From Isoetes taiwanensis (lineage: Eukaryota; Streptophyta; Lycopodiopsida; Isoetales; Isoetaceae), in NCBI GenBank assembly GCA_021234155.1, contig JAJEKV010000041.1, positions 12,288,689-12,352,688 of the forward strand: a stretch of 64,000 nucleotides of DNA. Reading direction: 5' to 3'. Both the position numbers and the translations under genes were made by a program. The notes under the pieces were generated by a model, which saw only the letters and a list, made by a program, of their open reading frames with translations, was not told where the DNA came from and ran no database searches. This document shows, one piece after another, positions 23,490 to 33,960 of this stretch; positions within the stretch are counted from its first letter, which is position 1; every line of letters starts with the position of its first letter.

Positions 23490-24796
23490 AACTATTGCAA
23501 TCAATCTGTGGGTTTTGCAACTCGAGCCAGAGGAGACCCAAGACTACTAGTGCATGCGGACTAGCTATTAAAGGAAATGGTACAAGAAGCTCCCTCGAAC
23601 AAAATCTAGAGAGGTGGAGTACATTCTGTGACTGCACCCGAGGAGATCTCATGTCCATCAATGACACCCACAAAAGTGGGATGCCTAAGCTTGATTCTAG
23701 GGATGGCGTGCTTAGAAGTAAACACGCTATTATTAAAACAAGCATTCACACTACTATCGAGTTGCGCCAATGCATCCACTTCCCAGTCTTCGACTCCAAT
23801 GATATAGAGATCAAAGATTCTTTACTGACCTTATCAGATAACATAAATCCTTCATTACGTGTGAAAGGAGTCTGCAAAATGTCAGTCATCTGTCGAGAGA
23901 TCCCTACTACCCGGACTGGCCCTTGGAGTTTCTCTGCTGATTTGGACACTTAATATGACATCCACGAGCAATATGACCAACTTCTCCACGATAGAGGCAA
24001 AAATCAGCCTCTTTGCAGCACTAATTGCCAGCATCAGACAAGGGCTCTCGGGCATGATCAATCTGTAGGTATAGAGCCATCTGACTTAGAAGATGTGGGT
24101 GGCTTAAAAGCTGATGTGACCACCAATCTAGAAGGATTGCAGAAATAATAGCTGATTTTGTCTGCCTCTGCTCAAAAGATAGTTATCACAAAAATTCCAA
24201 AATTTATAGCTTCATTTGACGATTTAGATCCTCCATCATCAGCAACATATTCTTCACATCCTTGCAAAAGCCCCTATCGAAAACAATCTCGAAGGGTCGC
24301 GTCATCCCAGGCCATCTCTAAGGCAATCTGTTAGAACTCTGAAGTGTATGAAGCCGGACAAGAACCTTGACTGAGGTTGCCAAGCTTGGTAACTACTGTG
24401 TGCTGCTGATCAACGTCTCCAAAATACGTCTCAAGTTCAGCAGTGAATGTTCCAAAATTTCACAACTTGGAAGTCCCTACCTCTAGCACGGGACCAAACT
24501 AAAGCTGGCCCAGGAAAAAGGGAACCAATCAGTCCAAGCTATTCCCCATCAATGAGATATCTGTGAGGGTGGAGCTAGATAATGAGCTGAGTCTAGTTCA
24601 AGAAGCCTTGGAACTGACATCTAGTGCCATCAAATTTCTCCGCAGACGAATCTTAGGCTTTAATGCCTCTGTTCGGAGCTAGAACTAATTCTTAAGATGT
24701 TAACGATTTGTTGAGCTCTTTATTATCTAGCTGTAGTTGTTGGCGTACAAGAACAAGTTGCTGGACTTGCTGTAACAAGACTAAAACCTCCTCCAT
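23490..24796 (-). pseudogene. Ty3/gypsy gag-protease remnant
   Basis: Read leftward from an ATG at 24796: a coiled-coil start (MEEVLVLLQQVQQLVL), EKFDGTRCQFQGFLN, FTAELETYFGDVDQQH, LEMAWDDATLRDCF, then a zinc knuckle at about 24010-23960 (CLYRGEVGHIARGC, second cysteine changed to R). Aspartic-protease-region motifs follow (HPTFVGVIDGHEISSGAV, LELQNPQID). The gag wording is of the broad capsid type also known from metazoan and fungal Ty3 elements, and differs from the chromovirus at 46725-59736. Multiple stops and frameshifts are present, and the pol region beyond the protease is absent. Confidence 0.75.
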
Positions 24797-24954
24797 AGAG
24801 ACAAAAACGTGGACAAAAAATACATAGGCTTAGAGCAGACTAGAACTGGTAAGAGATTCCAATTTTAGCCGTCATGAACTTACGGGAAAACACGAGGAAA
24901 TACTAAGAAAATAAGGGAGAAATATGAGATAATTATGCTAGAATACTTGATACA

Positions 24955-25194
24955 GCCCCCAGGGATTCATCTTCGATTGGTGTATAACCCATGAGAGTTC
25001 AATGGATGGAATTTTATTGGACAATTTTTATACGTATACTTAGTGGTTAGGGGTGTTTTTAAGTACTAATCTAGTGCAAATTTCATACACAGCGGTGTCA
25101 AATTTCCTTTCAAACATGCATGTACGAGGGGGTTTTTTGCTACCCTTTGAACATAGATGCCATATCTCTCTTATAGATAACTGCAGCTACCAGG
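24955..25194. mobile_element. Miniature inverted-repeat element, copy 2
   Basis: 240 bp, aligning along its length with 10936-11176. It is flanked by a perfect 6-bp duplication, GATACA (24949-24954 and 25195-25200). Its left end GCCCCCAGGGATTCAT and right end (reversed) CCTGGTAGCTGCAG form only weak inverted repeats compared with copy 1. It inserted just upstream of the gypsy gag remnant, in what would be its leader. Confidence 0.8.
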
Positions 25195-25429
25195 GATACA
25201 ACAGAGCAGAATACAAAGGCTTGAGCTAGAAAACTTAAGATTGGCATTGAACCAAAATCGTTTGACAGGAATGAGACGCCTCTATATATATCTAGACCAA
25301 CGGTCAAGATCGTGCTACTTCAAAGAATAAAATCGTGCTAAGTATCGCATATGCATATAGGCTCTAGAATGTCCCGGAACCTCTAAGAACAATTTTGTAT
25401 ATAAAGAAGACCCCAAAAAATGTTTTTAA

Positions 25430-25560
25430 CGGATGTTAGTAGCTTACTTGGCAAAAGCGTATTTCACAACTAGAAGGTTCCAAGTTCAAGTCTTGTCTTG
25501 TGTAACTATCTATGGCATCCATCTTTGTACTTATGATGGCCATAAAAAATTATCACCATT
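25430..25560 (+). mobile_element. tRNA-derived SINE candidate
   Basis: The segment reads like a decayed tRNA. An A-box-like TAGCTTACTTGG lies at 25440-25451, AAAGCG follows where the D-arm should end, then CACAACTAGAAGGTTC and a B-box-like GTTCAAGTCT at 25484-25493. Non-tRNA sequence follows, with a short A-rich end at about 25542. It lacks a full acceptor stem, so it is not a tRNA gene. A second copy was not found here. Confidence 0.45.
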
Positions 25561-25630
25561 GAAGTGTTCCCTTTGTCAATATTAGACTACAATTTCACGC
25601 TCCTCAACAACGTATGGCACAATGAAATCG

Positions 25631-25720
25631 AGCACAATTTCATTATATATGGACTTCTTGTAAGTCCATATATATTTCAAATGTTCGTAAGTGTGTAGAA
25701 TAGAGGGTGTCCAATATAAC
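25631..25720. repeat. Hairpin-containing repeat shared with LINE 2 3' region
   Basis: GCACAATTTCATTATATATG then GACTT...AAGTCCATATATAT followed by TCAAATG and a TAGAATA.GGGT phrase. It aligns over about 90 bases with 20899-20985, which lies inside LINE 2. ATATATGGACTT / AAGTCCATATAT forms a 12-bp stem in both copies. It is either a LINE 3' fragment or a small mobile hairpin inserted into the LINE. Confidence 0.6.
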
Positions 25721-26224
25721 ATAACTGGATATAATAACATAAGATGCGAGACAAACATCTGAAATTAATTTATTAGATATCATTTACAAACATATAGAGC
25801 ATATAACATTATGACTAAATGTACAGCAATGTAGGCTGAAATTGGGCGGGCGCCCAATTTCGAGTTACTTCTATGGAAAAATAGTCGAATAGATAACAAA
25901 TAATAGTCGAATAGATAACAAATAATAGGGTCAGGTTGCTCTTCATTTGGCAGACCTTTTTTAGGTTCTTCAATTTGTGCTTAAGCTTGTTGTATGCAGC
26001 ATCTTTCATACTTTCTAATCTCTCCATGAATTCTTGGGAGCTTAGTCACTTATTTTCCTCCTTTTCTACCTTAGGTGGAGCCGACTTCTCGGTCTGTCAA
26101 GACTCTCAAGACTCTCGTAGTCATTGATTTTGCATAGCAATAAAAGTTTGGTTAGAACAAAAGGTTATGCCAATTAGAAAAACACGGCTACTAAAATACC
26201 TATATACTATCAAAAGAAAAATTC

Positions 26225-26885
26225 TTCCAAGTGCCAAATTGGGCAGGCACCCAATTTTCCCTGGGAGGTGTTTCCTTACATGGATTTAAAAGTTTTTCCC
26301 GAAGGGTTAAACTGAGCGGGCGCCTAATTTGCCGCAAATGGGCGCCTTGCATGCCAAAAATTTCTTTCCCAAGGGCCAAATTGGGTGGGCGCCCTTGGGA
26401 GGCGTTGCCTTGCATGGCAAAATGTTTTTCCCCAAGGTCCAAACTAGGCCGACGCCCAATTTTCCCAGGCAAAAAGTTTTTCCCTAAGAGCCAAACTGGG
26501 CGGGCGCCCAATTTGCCTTGGGGGGTCTTGCCTTGCATGGTAAAAAGTTTTTCCCCAAGGGCCAAACTGGGCGGGTGCCCAATTTGCCCTGGGAGGTGTT
26601 GCTTTGCATGGCAAAACGTTTTCCCCCAAGGTCCAAACTAGGCGGTCACCCATATTGCCCTGGGGGGTCTTGCCTTGCATATGGCAAAAAGTTTTCTCCC
26701 ACGGGCCAAACTGGGCGGGGCCCAATTTGCTCTGGGTGGTGTTGTCTTGTATGGCAAAATGTTTTCCCCCAAAAGCCAAACCGAGCGGGTGCCCAATTTG
26801 CCCCGGTGGGTGTTGCTTTACATGGCTTTTTCCCCAAGGGGCAAACTGGGCGGGCACCCAATTTGCCCTAGGGTATTCCTTGCCC
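26225..26885. repeat. Tandem array of about 71-bp GC-rich palindromic units
   Basis: About nine units with consensus elements GCCAAACTGGGCGGG, CGCCCAATTTGCCC, TGGGAGGTGTTGCC, TTGCATGGCAAAA and TTTTTCCCCAAGG. Two unit types alternate (GGAGGTGTTGC...GTCCAAACTAGGC and GGGGGGTCTTGCC...GGCCAAACTGGGC), giving a dimeric period of about 142 bp. The repeats hold several frames open on both strands (up to 137 codons). I treat these as by-products, not genes. Confidence 0.9.
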
Positions 26886-26969
26886 TAGTCAGGCCGCCCA
26901 ATTGAGCCAAATTTGGAGCTCATTTGTATGAATATTATGCTTAATTATCATTTTTATCAAGTACTCTTA

Positions 26970-27025
26970 AGAAATTTTTCAACGAGCTAAAGAACGCAAA
27001 AAATGGAGTCCGAATGCAAAAGTTA
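26970..27025. repeat. Copy of the GAGCTAAAGAACGC...GGAGTCCG repeat phrase
   Basis: CAACGAGCTAAAGAACGCAA then AAAATGGAGTCCGAATGCAA and AAGTTATGCC, matching the two copies at 19394-19424 and 19531-19558. The phrase resembles one I have seen widely in plant repeats; the parent element cannot be named from here. Confidence 0.6.
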
Positions 27026-27169
27026 TGCCAAAAGTTCTATTCTGCCATACCGGAACCCCTCAATTTGTAAGGCTCCAGGTGGAATAGGCTTTTCAGTATA
27101 ATACCCGACTAAAAAATATAAAACAAAAACAAGGTCTTTGCAACGGAGGGTTGCCCCCTCCAGTGCGCT

Positions 27170-27395
27170 GAGAGTGTGTTTTTTTTTTTCTTTTTTTATC
27201 TTCTAAAGCATCCACAACAATTCCAAGACTTAGAAATGGCATCTTTAGGAATCATAGTCATGTATGAGCATTGATGCCCTTTGATGGTCTGAAGGTGTGT
27301 TTGCTTGTTTTTTTTATCTTCTAAAACAACAACAACAGTTCCAAGACCTAGATATGACACCTTTAAGAATCATAGCCATATATGAGCATTGATGC
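27170..27395. repeat. Tandem duplication of about 118 bp
   Basis: GTGTGTTT, a T-rich run, ATCTTCTAAA, then TTCCAAGACTTAGAAATGGC and ATGAGCATTGATGC (to about 27270). This is followed by a second diverged copy ending ATGAGCATTGATGC at about 27390. Confidence 0.75.
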
Positions 27396-28972
27396 ATGGT
27401 GCAGTGCAGTTTCTATGTTTTAACTTTGGACTGGCAGATGGCCAAGACCAAGAGTGCTAATCTAGAATTTTGTTGATATGGTGTAAGAATGGTATCAATA
27501 TGATGTAAGAGTGCACCTGCAACTTATCTATACCCATATTATACAATCTACTTCATACTCGAACATTTGGTATAGTGGATGGAAAAGAATGCATGCTCTT
27601 TTAGCAGTCGCATTCCAATAACACTTGAAAGAAGCAAAATATGCTAAGATTTAGAGAAAAAAAAACTAATGTACTACATGCTTTGCCATCAATAGAAGAA
27701 AGATCTAACACCCACCAAAGCAGAAAGTTCAAAAAGGGGGCCTTATTTTATAAAACCTTAAGGATATGTGCATTCACAAAACTTCCATGAAAAGCTCCAA
27801 AGATCAACTTTAGAGTGATAAAATGGAACCTGCCTACAGAAATTAAAGGTTTATCAATTAAATTGGCAAGCAAGTTTGAGAGAGTGCATCTAAAATACTC
27901 TGAAGAGTCTACAAATCTTGTGGACCATGCTGTAGGTGATATTTTAGGCTTCCTAATCTTGTACAAAGCCTACCATGGCATATACTTGCTAACTATGAAT
28001 TAAGAAGTTGCTAATAGGAAGCAAGTGCTATTTTGAAAGTCAACATTGTATATGAAGTGTTTGCAAAGGATTAAAATATAGAGCCACCTAAGCATTTGAG
28101 GTGTAGGGCTGGGATGCACTGATGGGATATATGAAGGACCATTATTGGTTCATTTACCATTTCGGTACGTCGCTGAAGATGAGAACAAGCCATTTTTGGA
28201 TGCCTTCTTTTTTACAGGGCTCAACAAGTTTTTTTCAAAAAAGAGTGCCTTAGAAGCTGAGGGATTATCTGAGTTAGAACATTACGTTCCATAGCCCCTC
28301 AGCTTGAACAAGCTGAATTAGAACAGTATTTTAGGAAAGGACGTACGTTATCACTTTTAAATCCACAAGCATCCACTTCAAAGTGTGGGCATTACAATTG
28401 AGATAACAAATATCCCAAGTCCTAATTGAACCTTCTCCACATTACAGTTCTACAAACACGCTGTTCCTTGGATCATATATAAGTATTCCCTTGACTTTAA
28501 GCAAAATCCTAAGATGGGCAGACTAGTTTGAATGACAAACCCTTTAATGGGATGGCAAAGGCAATGAGAGGCCCAAAGTCCTTTTGAATGACAAGTTTGA
28601 ATTGATCAAAGAAGAAAATTTGCTGTGACAATTATATCATTGGTAGTCTATCTTACGGACTGATGAATCATATAAGAAGAAGCGATGAGACTGATGGCAT
28701 CGGGACAACTTTAGTGCACTGGCGGCTTGTTTACATAAGCATATTTATTTGGACTACGAAATGAATTTATTTGGTATGTTTGCATAGGTTAATAAGCATG
28801 GCAAGTGCAATTCTTCGTCATTATATTTTTGTGCATATGTATAGCAAGTGCTGATGTCCTACAACATTTTGTTATTTCTCATAGATCAAGAAGACCATGA
28901 ATGCATATCGTATTTTCTATTCAAGAAACTTTGGTTAAAACTCAATGTTTGTGTAGATTATAGCATTACCTT
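27396..28972. other. Spacer without recognised genes
   Basis: AT-rich. A 62-codon plus-strand frame at 27815-28003 has protein-like composition (IKGLSIKLASKFERVHLKY, AVGDILGFLILY) but I cannot assign it, and it lacks neighbours. No transposon termini recognised. Confidence 0.4.
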
Positions 28973-29186
28973 GAATTTTGCTCTCAAACTATTTTGGGAC
29001 TACTCATGCACAATCACTCATTTACATAAACAAGTGCCATCATCTTGTACTTTACAAAAGGCCAACATGGCAAATATCTGAATTTTGCTCTCAAACTATT
29101 TTGGGACTACCCATGCACAATCACTCATTTACAAAAACAAGTGCCATCATCTTGTGATTTACAAAAGCCCAACATCACAAATATTT
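28973..29186. repeat. 107-bp tandem duplication
   Basis: Copies at 28973-29079 and 29080-29186, both starting GAATTTTGCTCTCAAACTAT, with only a handful of differences. This indicates a recent duplication. Confidence 0.9.
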
Positions 29187-31812
29187 GAGAAAGGAATTTA
29201 TACCATATGAAATGTAGATCCGAAGCTATGTAAGATTTATTTTATATCTAAGCCCACATTCGATCCTTCAATGTTCAAATTTAGTGTTAATGTAATTTTG
29301 AAATTTCTTGGGCAGCAAGGCTTTGCACTTCATGGACTTGCGTTAAGTGAAACATACTCCATCGGTTGTTGGGAAATTCCAGATAACTACACATATTTGA
29401 CAATCTTAAGGTGTTGCTAATAGCATGACTTAAACAAGAAACAGCATGACATAAGGTCTCCTTTACTATTGGAAGTTCTCCATTCAGGCTACAATTTGAA
29501 AACACAAAGCAAGCTTTTGACATTGGTTTTTATTTCATGTCACTTTTGATTTTTGTACAACTCTGAGAAATAATCGATCCTATAGCCAAAATTGGTCTTC
29601 AATTCGACGTCAGCAATTTACAACTGAAACTTCTTCTCGGGGAAGCAAAGGTCTACCAAGACAACATCGCTTATCTTTTAGAAAAAATGGAGTAGTCCCG
29701 TCAACATGACATTGAGGGAGGGAGCTCTACAAGATGTCCATGCATCACAAAGTTCGGCAACATAGCTAAGATCAATGCCGTTTCTGCGTGAGGTCGAGAA
29801 TCTGCAGACCCCGGCTTCCTCTATAGCACAAGCCAATCTCTCTATGAATATTTTTTTGTTTGCACTTCTTACTTACTTGGCTGCTTTTGGCTATCGGTTA
29901 TCTTCACTATCTGCTACATCCTCTATAGGAACATGATCGGAAGCATCGCCCATTACAGTAATGGGGTTGCTAGAGGAACAATGACCATCTCCTTATCTTT
30001 GTTGCAATGGTCATTTATCAGACATAGTGGGCCGAGCCATCGGACTTCTAATACCTCCATGGTAATGCTTTGTTAAAACTATTTTTATGATTTGCCAAGA
30101 TATTAGCGACCGGGTGTAGCTCCTCAAGTGCGAGGAACTAGGCTGCGAATCATCCAACATAAAGTTAACGTTAATATTATCGGTTTAAACATCAACTCAT
30201 TTCCACATTACCTTGCAAAAGATTTTATTAGAGACACTATTCCTTGTTCACCAATGCCACAATTGCTAAGGTTTAATATTCTTAAATCACATTCCGGCTT
30301 GCCAAGCTCAATGCCAAAACATTGATAGCAAATACTTTGATGTGCTAGTTTTAATCAAGTTTGCATGTCTGTTGTAAATTCACATAGAAACAGAATTACA
30401 TTTTGGTTTTTCAGCATGATGTCGCATACACCGAACTATTTAGCTTCTCAACCGACTTTTTAGGCTTGGAGTAGTGTGGCAAGTCTGGGGCATTGCAACT
30501 TATATCTTTCCACCAGTGAGACTAGAAAGTAAAAAGGAATCAATCTCAATTATACATAAACACTTTTCATAAATAAAAAAGGAAACTCACGATTCTTTAA
30601 TTGTGGGACATCATTATCCTCGGTGAAACATATCTTACGCTTTCGGCTACTTCTTTTCTTAAAGCGCCTTTAAATTTGGATCCTTGTACTATAGGGGTAG
30701 GAATCCTTGAACCTTCACGATACATGCCTTTCCATGACTTGCTACGTGTAGAAGGTGCATCATCAAGATCAACTCGAGCTTGTTGAGATAACCCATATGG
30801 GTTCTCATGTGAGTATCACTCTCTCCATCGAGAAAGCACAATACATTGTCGCTTTTCGATCTTCTTTGAACTTTCTCTTCTTCCATTCGAACCTCTTCTA
30901 CTTGGATGCTTGAACGATCACAATTAAGCTCCAACACATTTATTCAAACCATTTATTGTATTCAATGGTAATGAAGAGTGTCGAATGTCAAACACCAATA
31001 AGGACCCGCTCTGTCGGTAGAAAAAAAGTTAAAACCTTGGATAAGCATAAGGGATCGCGGGTTCTTGTTACTGTAGGCCGCGCATAAAAATATGTCGGAT
31101 CCCAGTTCCATGCACATGACCATGGATTTGAATTTGGAAAAGCCAGTTCACATGATAAAAGGTTAGGCAAACAAGAACAGTTCATTGTCACAAAAAATAT
31201 TTGTCTGAGTTGGTAACTTGTTTGAACTAATGCCCTCATTATATGGGGCATTGGTCCACTCCCCATAGCTACTATATGACGAGATGCGGTTGAAGACTTT
31301 AAATAACCAAAAGACTCAAAGCATAAAGGAAGGGAGTATGAAGCAACAACGTTGTTGCTTTGTAGGTCGCTGACTCTTCTTATCTTCAAATTTGGAACCG
31401 AATAATAACATATTGTCGTACCTTGGCCTCTCTTCCTAATGTTTCTTTGCACATTGTGCAATAGAGAGGGCCTCTGCACCGGCTTGAGGAGGCCACGTGT
31501 GTGATCGAGAATGCATGTGGGTTAGGAAATAAAGCGACCCTCTTACAGCTCCACTCATCCCTTGCGAACAACCTTGACTTCATCTCTACCGGATTCTTTG
31601 GATGGTTGCGGGGCGCAACCTTCAATTTCAACCCTTGAGCCTAACTCCAGCTCTTATCACAAGCTAATAGGGGCGTCGTATGCTCGCCCTCTGCAAAAAA
31701 ACCCAAATCGTTCGGACCTCTCCAGGTTAGCGGTTTCGAGAGCGGACTGCCCACCAACGTAAGTGACCTAGCATTTACGACCAATCCTAAGTTTTTAGCG
31801 AAGTCACCAAAG
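29187..31812. other. Spacer with unassigned reading frames
   Basis: Several short protein-like frames: 29523-29287 minus (78 codons), 30128-30325 plus, 30601-30786 plus and 31479-30988 minus (163 codons, the longest). The last ends RPTVTRTRDPLCLSKVLTFF, and on the other strand at 31562-31762 a frame ends SRLAVSRADCPPT. The wording vaguely recalls plant organellar spacer frames, but I cannot confirm an organellar origin. No tRNA or rRNA seen. Confidence 0.35.
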
Positions 31813-31894
31813 ATATCCTAGGAATATTCTAGCATATACCTAGGATATGCCAAAAGCCCACATAAACAAGGGTTTGCCCCCCTAGGGGCAACCC
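31813..31894. repeat. Two adjacent hairpins
   Basis: ATATCCTAGG (31813-31822) pairs with CCTAGGATAT (31839-31848). Immediately after, GGGTTTGCCCC/GGGGCAACCC forms a near-perfect stem around CTAG (31870-31894). No T-run typical of a terminator and no associated gene. Confidence 0.55.
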
Positions 31895-33253
31895 AAAAAA
31901 GGGCAAAAGTGCTAAATTCACACGACAGTTATTAACAGAAGTTTTCACTTTTTAAAAGTGCCTTGAAAATGACGCAGAATTATTTTGGACGCTTGACGTT
32001 TTTTCAATCAGTGCCTGACATGACACATTGAAAATATTCAATTTCAATCCAGTTGGCCTCCGGTGCTGCAATTTATTGCAGCCACATCCAGTGGCCGGTG
32101 CACCAATAATTCGAAATCCTGTTCGGCTCCTCCAATGTCTCTTATTTCAGAAAAACGCAAGAAAACGTGATCAAAGCTTATCTAAGAACAGATCCTGGAG
32201 GCCTTTTTTTGATGAAAATCCGCAATAGCCAAGCCCGAAACAGAGCTTTTGGAATATCAATAATCAAAGCTTCTCGGAAATCTATGCTTCTTTGTGGCAA
32301 CACGTACGTGGGCAGAGCTGCAAAACGATCCAACACAGCCAATGCATTTTTTTAGTTCCATGCATAGCATTTTTGCCATTGCAGATATAGGCTATTGACT
32401 AGAGGATTTATTAAAAAGATAGGAATTTTACAGAGGAGGATGCGGCAATTAATCGAGGATTTGACGTTGCAGGAAGCATATGAGAAATAGGAGTTCTTAT
32501 GCGTGGACCATTGACGGTACAGAAATTAGGCAGGATCTGCCCAGGAAAGTTTTGAGGTTTGGAGTCCGGCCATGGCATAATCAGTCCGTCAGAGCCAGGG
32601 TTGATCAGGGTTCAATCTTCTGAAGGGCTGCTGAAGACCAGTTCTATTTTTCGCACTCTAGACATGAATGCAGGATCAGAACAGTCTGGGCTAAAATCCG
32701 ATGCAGGAGATAAAGCGGTAAGCAATATTTCTGTAAAATAAGACCGTTTATTCAACTTACAAAATAGTACATGAAACACGCTTTGCTCAAATTAGTGGAG
32801 CCACATACCTGGCGGAGGCATTAAGGGTGGCCACATGGCGGAGGCATTAAGGGTGGCCACATGTCAGTTTTCATCTTGAAACGGAAGGAGTTTCAGCCGA
32901 AAAATGGAGGCGGAGGCCTCTGATTGATGTCGGAGGCCAGTTTTTAATGTTCCAATCCGGCAGAGGAACACCCAAAATTTTTAGTCATGATCGTCTGTTT
33001 TCCTCTCTTCTGCAGCTGTTCCTGCCGCTCTTCCCCTCTCTCGTATCCCCTCTCGTATCAGATTCATATACGGAGGGGAGGGCCGTGAAGATTGCATGTG
33101 GCCACCCCTATTACGTGCCAAATATCTAGTCGAAGACATACAACCAAGTTCATGCATTTTTTGTTATCGGCCTTGGCCAGACCGATAACCTTACCTTCAA
33201 AGCTTACAAATTCTTACTTCACCAATCAATCAAAGGGAACTAAAATAATGTTG
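31895..33253. other. Spacer with a 26-bp perfect tandem duplication
   Basis: No gene recognised; short frames at 32028-32741 have no family resemblance. GGCGGAGGCATTAAGGGTGG plus CCACAT occurs twice in a row, at 32811-32836 and 32837-32862, without a difference. Confidence 0.45.
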
Positions 33254-33960
33254 CATTGGCCCACCTGTTATTTATCATGTAATGCAAGCTAGCTCACAGT
33301 TTCTGTAATGCAATAACAAATAAACTTGCATTGGCCCACCTCCTAAGTTTGAAAATGAATTTTTTACTTAAAAAGTACATTCACTTTGATCAAATTGGTA
33401 CGACTGTTATGCATTGATATGTTTATGTCTGCAATAGACTTATGTGGCGATCACATGAAGTTTTTTTTTTTGCGGGGGCTGAATACCTACTGCCTCGTGC
33501 TGAACGGCAGAACACAGCAGCCATTTACATGGAGAAGGCCCAGCAACTGAATCCTATTCCCAGCAGCAGCTGCCTAGAATCAATGACATGGCCTGAGTAT
33601 TAGCTGATTTCTTGCATGTGAACCAAAACTTTCTATGTGTTGATTTGAGCAGCTGAATCTGTGCTGCCTCAGCCACAGGTATTTTGGGACCTCAGCTCTT
33701 GCGCCGTGGACGGCGCGATGCTGACCCAAAAAGACTCAGCTGCTTAAATAAATCCCTGCGTTGTTTCATCGGAGGGCCAAAAACTTGCCATATGAATCGC
33801 CCTTTAGCATTGGCCCACCTTGAAATATAAACCAATTACAGCTTGGCAATTACAAACCAATGCATTGATATGTATGTCTACAACCGACTTACCATTGGCC
33901 CACATTGAATGAAATAAATCAATTACAGCTTAGCAATTACAAACCAATATTCAAAGCACT
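33254..33960. repeat. Cluster of CATTGGCCCACC repeats split by a retrotransposon end
   Basis: CATTGGCCCACC occurs at 33254, 33329 and 33808, and with one change at 33893. GCATTGATATGT...TATGTCT...GACTTA occurs at about 33412 and 33864, and CAATTACAGCTT.GCAATTACAAACCAAT occurs twice at about 33832 and 33921. The LINE end at 33461 appears to have landed within this irregular tandem region. Confidence 0.65.
33461..33790 (-). mobile_element. 3' end of a truncated poly(A) retrotransposon
   Basis: T11 at 33461-33471, followed by about 300 bases of higher-GC sequence (GCGGGGGCTGAATACCTACT, AGCAGCCATTTACATGGAGA) that differs from both flanks. This is the pattern of a very short, 5'-truncated LINE inserted on the minus strand. 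The right border is approximate and no target duplication was found. Confidence 0.45.

Larger units (their letters stand above)
25201..26224. other. Spacer with SINE candidate and shared repeat
   Basis: It contains a tRNA-derived SINE candidate (25430-25560), a repeat shared with the 3' part of LINE 2 (25631-25720), a copy of the GC palindrome (25838-25860) and a perfect 21-base duplication at about 25871-25921 (AATAGTCGAATAGATAACAA, twice). No gene seen. Confidence 0.45.

Noticed and set aside
25430-25505. Functional tRNA gene
   Set aside because: A and B boxes are only approximate and no acceptor stem pairs, so a tRNA gene is not supported. Listed as a SINE candidate instead.
26200-26905. 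Overlapping reading frames of 71-137 codons on both strands
   Set aside because: All are produced by the tandem palindromic units; they share no homology to proteins and overlap one another on opposite strands.
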